Below, piece by piece: positions 53,448 through 62,085 of a DNA stretch of 64,000 nucleotides (position 1 is the stretch's first letter; every line of letters starts with the position of its first letter). Source of the stretch: Pedobacter sp. BAL39 (GTDB lineage: Bacteria; Bacteroidota; Bacteroidia; Sphingobacteriales; Sphingobacteriaceae); contig NZ_ABCM01000007.1 of NCBI RefSeq assembly GCF_000170795.1, positions 124,001 to 188,000 of the forward strand, written 5' to 3'. A program made the translations under genes and the position numbers. A model generated the notes under the pieces. The model saw nothing but the letters and a program-made list of their open reading frames with translations. It had not been told where the DNA came from and did not search any database.

Positions 53448-54652
53448 TGGATATGGAAAGAAAACTTTTTTTGAAACATCTGGCTGTCGTGGCACTGCTG
53501 CCTTCGCTAATGCTGACGGCCTGTTCGGAAACGCCGAAGCGGGCCGCCGGCAGCACAAAAAAGCTGACTTATACCTGTCCCATGCATCCGCAGGTCATCA
53601 AGGAAGAGATGGGCAGCTGCCCGATTTGTGGGATGGACCTGGTGCTTTTTGAAAAAAACAGCAATGAACAGCTGCTGGTGATCGACCAGCAGCGGCAGGC
53701 ACTGGCCAATATTACCACTGCCGTGGTTGGAGAAAGCGGTCTTTCCGGGGCACGTCAGCTCAATGGCCGTCTGGTGGTCAACCCGGAAGCAAGCAACTAT
53801 ATCAGCAGCCGCATTGCGGGAAGGGTGGAGCAGCTCTACATTCGGGAGACCGGTGTGATGGTCAAAAAAGGACAGCCCCTTTACCAGTTGTATTCAGAGG
53901 AGCTGGCTACGCTGCAACAGGAATACCTGATGGCTGCAGCGCAGGAGAAACAATTTCCCGGCGACAAAATTGAACTGCAGCTGCTGGAGTCCGCAAAACA
54001 GAAACTGCTGCGGTATGGGCAGTCGCAGGCCCAGGTTGTGCAGCTCTTAAAAACACAGAAGAAAAGTCCTATGGTTACTTTTTTTGCGCCTCAGAGTGGT
54101 ATTGTGGCAGAGCTTGCTGTTAACCAGGGTCAATATGTAACAGAAGGTGCTTCCATCATGCGCCTCGAAGGTTACGACACCCTTTGGGTTGAAGCGGATC
54201 TCTATCCGAATGAAGCCGCTGCGATCCAGCTGGGTCAACAGATGAAGGTGGTGATTCCCGGTTGGGAAGATCAGCCTCAGCTGATGAAGGTATCCTTTAT
54301 CAATCCATCCTTACAATCGGCCACCCAGCTGAGCCAGATCCGCGGAAGTATCCCCAATGTCAACCACCAATGGCAGCCCGGAGCACAGGCAAATGTCTTT
54401 CTGCCACAGGTAAAGTCGGCAGGCGGGCTCAGCCTTCCTGAGGATGCAGTGATACAGGATGGAAAAGCGGCACACATCTGGGTAAAAACAGGGAAAGATC
54501 ATTTTGAGCCACGAAAAGTCCGTACCGGAACAGCGCAGGAGGGAAGGGTCCTGATTACTGAAGGTTTGGAGAATGGTACGGAAGTGGTGATGACCGGAGC
54601 TTACCTGTTGTACAGTGAATATGTACTCAAAAAAGGTAAAAATCCGGTTTAG
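53447..54652 (+). CDS. CusB-like adaptor lipoprotein with heavy-metal-binding domain
   Basis: A 401-aa membrane-fusion protein. Signal and lipobox LTAC near residue 26; a heavy-metal-binding domain at about 41-70 (YTCPMHPQVIKEEMGSCPIC followed by GMDL); the barrel-sandwich motif ISSRIAGRVEQLYIRETGVM; and the distal half GQYVTEGASIMRLEGYDTLW. In CusB-type proteins the N-terminal Met/Cys site passes Cu(I) to the pump. The start overlaps the stop of the first adaptor in TAATG. The DUF3347 domain often fused to such adaptors is instead encoded by the next gene. Confidence 0.92.
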   Translation: MDMERKLFLKHLAVVALLPSLMLTACSETPKRAAGSTKKLTYTCPMHPQVIKEEMGSCPICGMDLVLFEKNSNEQLLVIDQQRQALANITTAVVGESGLSGARQLNGRLVVNPEASNYISSRIAGRVEQLYIRETGVMVKKGQPLYQLYSEELATLQQEYLMAAAQEKQFPGDKIELQLLESAKQKLLRYGQSQAQVVQLLKTQKKSPMVTFFAPQSGIVAELAVNQGQYVTEGASIMRLEGYDTLWVEADLYPNEAAAIQLGQQMKVVIPGWEDQPQLMKVSFINPSLQSATQLSQIRGSIPNVNHQWQPGAQANVFLPQVKSAGGLSLPEDAVIQDGKAAHIWVKTGKDHFEPRKVRTGTAQEGRVLITEGLENGTEVVMTGAYLLYSEYVLKKGKNPV

Positions 54653-54717
54653 CCGGGTAAAAAAGAATCCGAAAACCAGATCAGAAAATAATGATGATGA
54701 ACGTTGAAAATATAACG

Positions 54718-55266
54718 ATGATTAACTATAACAAACTATTGTTCATGGCTGCGGTAATTACGATGATGGCCGCCTGTAAGAATCCGAAAGCTTCCGAAGA
54801 GGAAGTAGATACTGTTGCTCAACCTGCGTTGGTAACAGCACCTGCTGCCGGCTTTCATAGGGTGAGTTTAAAAGATGACCTCCTGAATTCGGTGTATACG
54901 CATTATATGAAGCTGACCACTGCGCTCATCGACGGTGATGTGGCGGAAGCGAAGGTCGCTGCAAATGCCATTGCGCTGGGTGCAAAAAATATGAACAAGG
55001 GCAATGAACTCGTGGCACTCAGCACAAAAATCATGGTTACTGACGACCTGGATGAACAGCGCATTGCTTACGCCTCACTAAGCAGGATCTTCATTGAAAG
55101 GGCAAAAACATCGGGAATGAACTCGGGAAAGCTATACGTAGCCTATTGCCCCATGGCTATGGACGACAAGGGGGCTTCATGGCTGAGTAATCAGCAGGAC
55201 ATCAGAAACCCTTATTTCGGCGAATCCATGCTGGATTGCGGGGCGGTGAAGGAAACCATAGACTAA
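54718..55266 (+). CDS. DUF3347 lipoprotein
   Basis: A 182-aa lipoprotein (lipobox MMAAC) with a DUF3347 domain at about 50-180. The start is at the ATG directly before the signal (MINYNKLLF); an earlier ATG at 54691 would add 9 residues. The end is diagnostic: YVAYCPMAMDDKGASWLSNQ and IRNPYFGESMLDCG, with Cys and Met that could bind copper. DUF3347 occurs fused to CusB-like adaptors in other Bacteroidota; here it is separate. It is the last gene of the plus-strand copper run. Confidence 0.88.
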   Translation: MINYNKLLFMAAVITMMAACKNPKASEEEVDTVAQPALVTAPAAGFHRVSLKDDLLNSVYTHYMKLTTALIDGDVAEAKVAANAIALGAKNMNKGNELVALSTKIMVTDDLDEQRIAYASLSRIFIERAKTSGMNSGKLYVAYCPMAMDDKGASWLSNQQDIRNPYFGESMLDCGAVKETID

Positions 55267-55281
55267 CTTTTTATAAGCTGG

Positions 55282-56112
55282 TTATTTCTTAAATACCAGC
55301 AATGGAATTTTGGTCATGGAAGCATATTCTGCGGAGATGCTGGACAGGAATAGTTTTTCAAAAAGTGTCCTTTTCTGCTGCGTAAACATAATCATCACCG
55401 ACGGTTTATTGCTCACAATGGTTTTGTTGATGTTGGCAATTAAGGTCTGCTCATAATTTAAGTTTTCATAATGAGGGGTAATATTGTGGGCCGACAGCTC
55501 CTCATTCAGTTTCTCAAAGCGCTTTTCATCATCCAGGTAACTCATGGGTACCTTGAAATGCAGCAGCTCCACCTTGGCATCCAGGTGCTGACTGACATCA
55601 AGCACTTTCTTTAGCTCGTCCTCGAGGTTCATCAGGTCTGAAGCATAGGCAATCTTATCAATTTTAGACCTCCTGTAGTTGGCTGGCACCGTAATGACGG
55701 GAACTTCCGAACGGGTAATGAGGTTGGTGGTGGTGGAGCCAAACAGCTGCAGGCTCTCCCCATGTCCCTTTCTGCTGATGCAGATGTAGTCGAACTGGTG
55801 CTGTGCGGCATAATCCGTGATGCTGCGGTCGATGTGTCTGTCTTTCTTGGCCACACAAAGAATCTTGTGTGGTGACCTGCCGATGCTCCGGGATACAGAG
55901 TTCACAAATTTCATCAGCTCCCGCCGCACGATCTTCGTTTCATTGCGCTCTATGCTGCTGAACATGGAGTCTTTCCAGGATGTTGGACGCATGATTTTGT
56001 AAGCGTGATAGACTGTCAGCTGGTAGTCGTGCTGAGAAGCCAGCTGGATAGCAAAGCGAAGTGCTGCTTTAGAATTAGCAGATAAATCGGTGGTGACAAG
56101 TATCCTTTTCAT
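55282..56112 (-). CDS. tandem universal stress protein
   Basis: A 276-aa cytoplasmic protein with two UspA domains (about 1-148 and 150-276). The first opens RILVTTDLSANSKAALRFAI and has the nucleotide-loop-like ISRKGHGESLQLFGSTTTN; the second is more degenerate (DKIAYASDLMNLEDELKK) and lacks a clear G-x2-G-x9-G-S/T loop. The usual role is survival under stress, by an unclear mechanism. It is divergent from another two-domain UspA gene at 56323, 210 bases away, and ends 15 bases from the copper run. Confidence 0.9.
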   Translation of the reverse strand: MKRILVTTDLSANSKAALRFAIQLASQHDYQLTVYHAYKIMRPTSWKDSMFSSIERNETKIVRRELMKFVNSVSRSIGRSPHKILCVAKKDRHIDRSITDYAAQHQFDYICISRKGHGESLQLFGSTTTNLITRSEVPVITVPANYRRSKIDKIAYASDLMNLEDELKKVLDVSQHLDAKVELLHFKVPMSYLDDEKRFEKLNEELSAHNITPHYENLNYEQTLIANINKTIVSNKPSVMIMFTQQKRTLFEKLFLSSISAEYASMTKIPLLVFKK

Positions 56113-56322
56113 AAAGTTAAAGTTAGTGGCCTGGAGGCACCTGTAAAATGACGGTAATCAGCCCTGAAGATGATCATTCTCAGCTTTAAAGCAGTCGTCT
56201 GTCATCCCTTGCGATGATTAGAGTCATTTTATTACCTATATGGTGGTGAGTATATTTACTGTTGATGTTTTTGAGCTTATGGGGTGATAAAATAACTGAT
56301 GAGTCGATTAAATTTTATAAAA

Positions 56323-57234
56323 ATGAAAACAATCTTGGTGCCCACGGATTTTTCGGAACAGGCAGAAAATGCCGCAAGATATGCGTTACATCTTTCTAAG
56401 ACGCTAAAGTCTAACCTCAGGTTATGTCATGCTTTTTTTGTTCCTGCAGACGCGCCAATGGCGGCACGCATCGCCTGGCCGCTGTATGAATATTCTACCA
56501 TGGAAGCCGCCACACACAAACAACTCCACCAGCTGGTTAAAAAACTGGCCTATAGCAATGAGGTAGTGTCCAACCTGCTCTCCTTTCAGCCTTCCATTGA
56601 ATACAATGGTGTTGCCGGGGAGGTGATCCCGGTGATCAACGAGCTTGTGGAAGAAAAACGCATCGGCATGGTCATTATGGGGATGTCCGGCAAGGGGGAC
56701 TATGAACATTTTCCGCTGGGCAGTAACTCCCGCAGGATGATTGAAGGTGGCAGCTGCCCCGTGCTGCTGGTGCCGGGATCATTCCTCTTCAAAGGCATCA
56801 AGAAAATCGCCTTCGCCACCGACCTCAACCAGGACGATGTGGAGCTGATCCACTCACTCGCCACCATCGCCAGTAAGTTTGATGCGGAGATCATTGTGAT
56901 CCACATTTCTACAAAATACAAAAAGGATGAGGTGCTGGAACGTAAAGAGACGGCCTTCCTAAGAAACATCAGGGAGCTGACCAATTACCAGAAGATCTAT
57001 TACCGTGAAGTGAAAAACAGTGACATCGACATGGGGCTGGACCAGCTGGGCAGAGATGGAAACATCGACATGCTGGCCATGGTACACCGCCCCAAAGGTT
57101 TCTTTGGCAAACTCTTCCAGGGTAGCCACACCAAAAGACAGGCAAACTACATCTCCATTCCATTACTGGTATTCCCTGCACATAAACGCACCAGTGCCAC
57201 TGGCTTATCCAAAAAAATGTTGTCGCTTTATTAA
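56323..57234 (+). CDS. tandem universal stress protein
   Basis: A 303-aa cytoplasmic protein with two UspA domains. The first opens TILVPTDFSEQAENAARYAL and has the nucleotide loop VIMGMSGKGDYEHFPLGSNS; the second is at about 155-285 (KKIAFATDLNQDDVELIHSL) and ends with HRPKGFFGKLFQGSHTKRQ. I start at ATG 56323 (MKTILVPTDF), where family homology starts; an earlier ATG at 56299 would add 8 residues. It differs enough from the divergent neighbour to be an old duplicate. The 56113-56322 gap between them must carry both promoters, but no consensus was seen. Confidence 0.9.
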   Translation: MKTILVPTDFSEQAENAARYALHLSKTLKSNLRLCHAFFVPADAPMAARIAWPLYEYSTMEAATHKQLHQLVKKLAYSNEVVSNLLSFQPSIEYNGVAGEVIPVINELVEEKRIGMVIMGMSGKGDYEHFPLGSNSRRMIEGGSCPVLLVPGSFLFKGIKKIAFATDLNQDDVELIHSLATIASKFDAEIIVIHISTKYKKDEVLERKETAFLRNIRELTNYQKIYYREVKNSDIDMGLDQLGRDGNIDMLAMVHRPKGFFGKLFQGSHTKRQANYISIPLLVFPAHKRTSATGLSKKMLSLY

Positions 57235-57351
57235 TATCCGAGCTGGCTCCGGGGGACAAACACATGGTCATCATGAAGAAATCTTCATTCTGTTGCTATT
57301 CGTATGTGTACCTTTAGGTAATCTAACTTTACCACTGAATAACGGTCTGTC

Positions 57352-59940
57352 ATGAAGAGATTTCATTTTTTTGTACCCTTTCTCCGGGAGAATCGCAAAA
57401 TTATTTCCAGTTATGTGTTTACACTTTTTTTCATTGCCCTGGCCATCTGGTTCCTGAAACAGGAAAGAGGGGAGATCAGGCAGGTGCAGCATTTGTTGAG
57501 CGATGTAGAATGGAGCTGGATGTTACTGGGGATCATTTTGAGTATCGGTTATGTTTTTATCCATGGGATGATGTACAGGGCTTCATTTGCCGCTGTTTCT
57601 GCCAGGATCAGCATTGGCGCCGGAACCTTACTTTACCTCAAAAGGAATTTCGTCAGTGTTTTCCTTCCCGCCGGCGGGGTATCCTCTCTTGCTTTTTTCA
57701 GCGGCCCCATTGAGCAGAAGGGGATCAGCAAATCGCAGATCAATTTTGCTTCCTCCATTTACGGCTTTGTCGGGATATTGTCCGTCCTTGTGATTGCAGT
57801 GCCTGTTTTTATCTATGCCCTGGTGGAGGGAAGCATCGGTTACGGAGAGTGGTTTGGCTTGTCGGCTGCCATGGTACTGGTTGCAGCGGTTTATTTTCTG
57901 TATCACGCTGTCATCCATAAAACCTCCTTTTACCGTTTTATTGTCAAATATCTCCCGGTGATTGAAGTATATGCCGGGGAGCTCCGAAACAATACCATTG
58001 AGCGGAGCAGCTTTCTGCATACCCTGTTGTACAGCATCCTCATTGAAGTGGTTGGGATTGTTCACATTTATATTGCCATGCTGGCGCTCCGGCTGGAGCC
58101 TTCATTGATGACGGCCATGATCAGTTATGTGGTTGCTGTTGTTTTTCTCATCATTTCTCCTTTCCTGCGGGGCCTGGGCGCTGTGGAGGCATCGATGACC
58201 TTCCTGCTGATCAGGCTCGGCTATTCCACCACTGCAGCGGTATCGGTCACCTTCGTGTACCGTTTTATGGAATTCTGGATGCCCATGTTATTGGGGGCCA
58301 TGAGCTTTCTGCTGAAGATCAATAAACTGCTGATGCGCATCGTACCGGCACTGTTTTTATTCCTATTGGGCATCATCAACATCATCTCCGTACTGACGCC
58401 CGCCATACACGAGCGTCTACACTTTCTGAAAGACTTCATCCCGGTGGAAGCCATTACGGCATCGAACTATTTTGTGCTGATGGCGGGGCTTTTCTTGCTG
58501 GTGACGGCGGCTTTCATGTTGAAAGGGCTGCGGATGGCCTGGTATTTTGCCCTCGCTCTTTGCGTACTGTCGCTCGTAGGTAACCTGACCAAGGCCATCG
58601 ACTACGAGGAAGCGATATTCGCCGTGCTGGTCATTTTCATACTGATGGTGTCCCGCAAGGAATACTACGTCAAGCACAATTCCAAATTGAGAAGCATAGG
58701 ACTTCAGACGACACTTTTCAGTATGCTGGCCATCCTCATTTATGGCGTTGTGGGTTTTTATTTCCTGGATAAAAAACATTTCAATATCGATTTCAGCCTG
58801 ATGCAGTCCGTCCGGTATACGTTGGAGAACTTTGTCCTGATCGGAAATGATGACCTTTTGCCAAGGGATGCTTTCGCCAGGGGATTTTTATATGCCATCA
58901 ACATCAGCGGTTTTCTGTCCATCTGTTTCCTGATTTACACGCTGATCCGTCCTTACATTTCCAATATAGCAACTGAAGAAGAGGAGTTTGAAGATGCCAA
59001 CCGCTATCTTCAGAAATATGGCAACTCTGCTGTCGATTATTTCAAGACCTACCGGGATAAGCTGATTTATACCATAGATGGAATGGAAGGTTTTATTGCC
59101 TATCGGATTGCAGGCAATTTTGCAGTGGTGCTGGACTGCCCGGTCACAGCTGCGGCAAATATGCCGCTGTTCATTCGTAGTTTCGACCAGTATTGTTTTG
59201 AGAGCGGAATGAAAAGCCTCTATTACCGTGTCTCCGAGTCTGCGCTTCCTGATTTTCTCGCCTTGGGTAAAAAGAAGCTTTTCCTTGGACAGGAGGGGGT
59301 GGTTGACCTTACCCGGTTCTCTCTGGAGGGAGGCAGCCGCAAGTCCATCAGAAATGCGCTTAAGAAGGTTGCAGATCAGGGTTTCCAGGCTAAAGTATAC
59401 GAGGCCCCGGTAAAAGATGGGCTCCTGCAGAAACTCAAATCTGTTTCAGATGAGTGGCTGGAAGAGACAGACCGGGAAGAGATTGTTTTTTCTCAGGGGA
59501 TGTTCAGCTGGGCGGAACTTAAAAATCAAACCATCATTGCCGTGGAAAACAGTGAGGAAAAGATTGTGGCCTTTATGAATGTGATTCCTGATTATGTGAA
59601 CGGGGAAGGTACATATGACCTGATCCGAAAAACTAAGGATGCTCCCAATGGGGTGATCGACTTCATCATGGTGGCATTGTTTGACCACCTGAAACTAGCG
59701 GGATACCAGTCTGTCAATCTCGGTTTTGCACCAATGTCAGGACTGGCTGATGCGCGTAATTTTCCGGAGCGCTCCATGAAGTTTGCTTATGAAAAGATCA
59801 GCGCCTTTTCTCATTATAAAGGACTTCGTGCGGCAAAGGAGAAGTTTACACCGGAATGGTTCAATAAATACCTGATTTATGATCAGGATTACGACCTCCT
59901 GCAGGTGCCCGCAGTATTAACGAAAGTCATCAGGCCTTAG
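57352..59940 (+). CDS. mprF: MprF-like aminoacyl-phosphatidylglycerol synthase / flippase
   Basis: An 862-aa integral membrane protein of the MprF/LpiA family. About 14 membrane spans fill residues 15-545 (flippase part, with SVFLPAGGVSSLAFFSGPIE and SPFLRGLGAVEASMTFLL). The soluble C-terminal synthase domain (DUF2156, about 565-862) has VDLTRFSLEGGSRKSIRNAL and VNLGFAPMSGLADARN. Such enzymes move Lys or Ala from aminoacyl-tRNA to phosphatidylglycerol and flip the product, lowering surface charge and raising resistance to cationic peptides. The AcvB/VirJ-like gene follows on the same strand, as in lpiA-acvB of rhizobia and Agrobacterium. The amino acid used is not readable here. Confidence 0.92.
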   Translation: MKRFHFFVPFLRENRKIISSYVFTLFFIALAIWFLKQERGEIRQVQHLLSDVEWSWMLLGIILSIGYVFIHGMMYRASFAAVSARISIGAGTLLYLKRNFVSVFLPAGGVSSLAFFSGPIEQKGISKSQINFASSIYGFVGILSVLVIAVPVFIYALVEGSIGYGEWFGLSAAMVLVAAVYFLYHAVIHKTSFYRFIVKYLPVIEVYAGELRNNTIERSSFLHTLLYSILIEVVGIVHIYIAMLALRLEPSLMTAMISYVVAVVFLIISPFLRGLGAVEASMTFLLIRLGYSTTAAVSVTFVYRFMEFWMPMLLGAMSFLLKINKLLMRIVPALFLFLLGIINIISVLTPAIHERLHFLKDFIPVEAITASNYFVLMAGLFLLVTAAFMLKGLRMAWYFALALCVLSLVGNLTKAIDYEEAIFAVLVIFILMVSRKEYYVKHNSKLRSIGLQTTLFSMLAILIYGVVGFYFLDKKHFNIDFSLMQSVRYTLENFVLIGNDDLLPRDAFARGFLYAINISGFLSICFLIYTLIRPYISNIATEEEEFEDANRYLQKYGNSAVDYFKTYRDKLIYTIDGMEGFIAYRIAGNFAVVLDCPVTAAANMPLFIRSFDQYCFESGMKSLYYRVSESALPDFLALGKKKLFLGQEGVVDLTRFSLEGGSRKSIRNALKKVADQGFQAKVYEAPVKDGLLQKLKSVSDEWLEETDREEIVFSQGMFSWAELKNQTIIAVENSEEKIVAFMNVIPDYVNGEGTYDLIRKTKDAPNGVIDFIMVALFDHLKLAGYQSVNLGFAPMSGLADARNFPERSMKFAYEKISAFSHYKGLRAAKEKFTPEWFNKYLIYDQDYDLLQVPAVLTKVIRP

Positions 59941-60016
59941 TGGATATACCCTAATGGTGAAGGATATACTAGTGTAGTGGAATTGGTCAATTGGTTGAAT
60001 ATATTGATAGAATGGA

Positions 60017-61411
60017 ATGAAAATATTAAATATCTTTTGTCTGCTGTTCTGTTTGAGCGGCACTGCTTCAGCAGCCATCGAAACGGATACACTCAGTTAT
60101 GCGGGGTTTGGTAAGATGACGGTATACCATCCTGAGGGGAGCCCCTCCTCTGTAGCGCTGTTTGTCTCGGGCGACGGCGGCTGGAAGGATGGAGTGGTGA
60201 CCATGGCGCATTCGCTTGCAGCGCGAGGGGCACTGGTACTGGGGATTGATGCCCGGCGCTACAGCAGCCACTTGTCTAAGCTGAATTCGGACTGCCTGTA
60301 TCCGGCTGCTGATTTTGAGCAGCTCAGCCTTGCCGTGCAGAAAAAATACAAGTTCAGCACGTACTACAAACCAGTGCTGGTGGGTTATTCTTTTGGGGCA
60401 GTCCTCATCTATGGAATACTTGTACAGGCTCCGGCAAATACATTTAAGGGTGCCCTGGCCCTGGGCTTCTCTGCAGATATCGACCTTAAAAAGCCGCTCT
60501 GCAAAGGCAATGGCCTGGAATCAAAAGTGCTGAAAGCAGGGAAGAGTTACGACCTGCAGCCAACAAATGGCCTTACGGCACCTTTTATCGTGATCAACGG
60601 AATGAAAGACCAGGTTTGTCCTTATCCTGCTACGGCGGATTTTCTGAAAGGCATGAAGAATGCAGAGCTGGTGGGGCTGCCCGGTGTCGGACATGGTTTT
60701 AGTCATACTGGCGACTGGATGCCGCAATTGAACACGGCTTATCAGAAAATTCTTCATGAGGCTGATGCCAGGAGCCAGAAAATGGTGCAGGAGCTGCCGC
60801 TGACTTTTATCCCTGTCGTAAAAAATGAACACCTGCCATTGGTATTTATGATCTCCGGAGATGGAGGCTGGACCAGCTTCGACCAATCGCTGGCCGAAGC
60901 GTTGAGTGCAAAAGGCATGAACGTCATTGGCCTTGATGCACAGAAGTATTTCTGGAATGCGAAGACTCCGGAGCGTACTGCGGCTGATCTTTGTAAAGCA
61001 ATTCTATACTATCGCCAGCAAACTGATGAGCAGCATTTTGTGCTCGCCGGATACTCATTTGGAGCTTCGGTAGTGCCATTTGTTACCAGCAGGCTTCCCG
61101 CGGCTCTGAAACAGGATCTCAAAGGAGTCCTTTGCCTGTCGCCCGACGTGACTGCAGACTTTGAGATCCATGTGATGGACATGCTCAGTCTTGGCGGCAG
61201 CAGGGGGCAATATGACGTCATTGCGGAAATCAAAAAGACCAGCAACCCGGCAACGGTATCAATCTTCGGATCCGGTGAAGGCAACTCCATAAAACGCAGT
61301 TATTTAAACCATGGAATGAAAGTCATCACCATTCCCGGAGACCATCATTTTGATAAGAATTATGAACTACTCAGCAAGGAGATACTGAATGGCCTGGCAC
61401 TGAAACCTTAG
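60017..61411 (+). CDS. AcvB/VirJ-family periplasmic hydrolase
   Basis: A 464-aa exported protein with a signal peptide (FCLLFCLSGTASAA) and two alpha/beta-hydrolase-like halves that repeat the same motifs: ALFVSGDGGWKDG and VFMISGDGGWTSFD; VLVGYSFGAVLI and VLAGYSFGASVV (nucleophile Ser in each). The ends of the halves carry GVGHGFSHTGDW and PGDHHFDKN. This is the full two-domain AcvB layout; VirJ has one half. AcvB of Agrobacterium hydrolyses lysyl-phosphatidylglycerol in the periplasm. Following mprF by 76 bases, it probably removes the aminoacyl group that MprF adds. Confidence 0.9.
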   Translation: MKILNIFCLLFCLSGTASAAIETDTLSYAGFGKMTVYHPEGSPSSVALFVSGDGGWKDGVVTMAHSLAARGALVLGIDARRYSSHLSKLNSDCLYPAADFEQLSLAVQKKYKFSTYYKPVLVGYSFGAVLIYGILVQAPANTFKGALALGFSADIDLKKPLCKGNGLESKVLKAGKSYDLQPTNGLTAPFIVINGMKDQVCPYPATADFLKGMKNAELVGLPGVGHGFSHTGDWMPQLNTAYQKILHEADARSQKMVQELPLTFIPVVKNEHLPLVFMISGDGGWTSFDQSLAEALSAKGMNVIGLDAQKYFWNAKTPERTAADLCKAILYYRQQTDEQHFVLAGYSFGASVVPFVTSRLPAALKQDLKGVLCLSPDVTADFEIHVMDMLSLGGSRGQYDVIAEIKKTSNPATVSIFGSGEGNSIKRSYLNHGMKVITIPGDHHFDKNYELLSKEILNGLALKP

Positions 61412-61412
61412 T

Positions 61413-61964
61413 CTACTTTTCTTCCATCTTTTTGAGTTTAGCGTTGATCTCCGCAAGCATTTGGAACTGTCTGGACTGTGCCTCGCAGATGGTTTTGACC
61501 TGCTCTTCCAGCAGCAGGTCCATTTTCAGGTGGAGCTTCCGGATTTCCATTTCTGCTTTGAGGTTGATCATGTAATCATTTTCTCCCCTCATCCTGTCTT
61601 TTTCTTCCTGCCTGTTCTGGCTCATCATAATGATGGGCGCCTGCAGGGCGGCAATGCAAGAGAGCACAAGGTTCATTAAAATGAAGGGGTAGGGATCAAA
61701 AGCAGCTTTCCCCGGTGCCAATGCATTGTAGCTGATCCAAAAGAAAAGGATACACATAAACCAGATGATGAACACCCAACTACCACCAAACCGTGCCACT
61801 CTATCGGATATTTTCTGCCCCCGGGAAATAAAGTCTTCCGGCGGGTTCAAAAGGTTGTTGACAATCAACTGCTCTTCCTCAATCGTATCCTGTACAATCT
61901 GGTGCAGCTTTTTAAGTTGGTTGTCTTCTTCCAACATCATTTGATTAATCGCGTTCTTTTTCAT
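61413..61964 (-). CDS. DUF1003 membrane protein
   Basis: A 183-aa protein of the DUF1003 family. Two membrane spans (about 63-80, WVFIIWFMCILFFWISYNAL, and 95-115, FILMNLVLSCIAALQAPIIM) are followed by the conserved helix RMRGENDYMINLKAEMEIRK and LHLKMDLLLEEQ, with a coiled-coil end. Function unknown; often near metal or stress genes. The start is ATG 61962-61964 (MKKNAINQMML); the longer frame to 62048 would put an odd hydrophobic segment in front. It converges on the AcvB gene with a one-base gap. Confidence 0.87.
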   Translation of the reverse strand: MKKNAINQMMLEEDNQLKKLHQIVQDTIEEEQLIVNNLLNPPEDFISRGQKISDRVARFGGSWVFIIWFMCILFFWISYNALAPGKAAFDPYPFILMNLVLSCIAALQAPIIMMSQNRQEEKDRMRGENDYMINLKAEMEIRKLHLKMDLLLEEQVKTICEAQSRQFQMLAEINAKLKKMEEK

Positions 61965-62085
61965 GGCTTGTAGCTTATTGCTGGTGTATGTCCATAAAAA
62001 TACAAATATCAGGGCGTTGCTCAAACTTAGTTTGTGCGGAAACTTCATTGCTGTTCATTTGTTAGCTTTTTAAACCGATCCTTAT

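Noticed and set aside
55278..55299. Imperfect hairpin between the DUF3347 and UspA genes as a terminator
   Set aside because: The stem has a bulge and no T-run follows on either strand.
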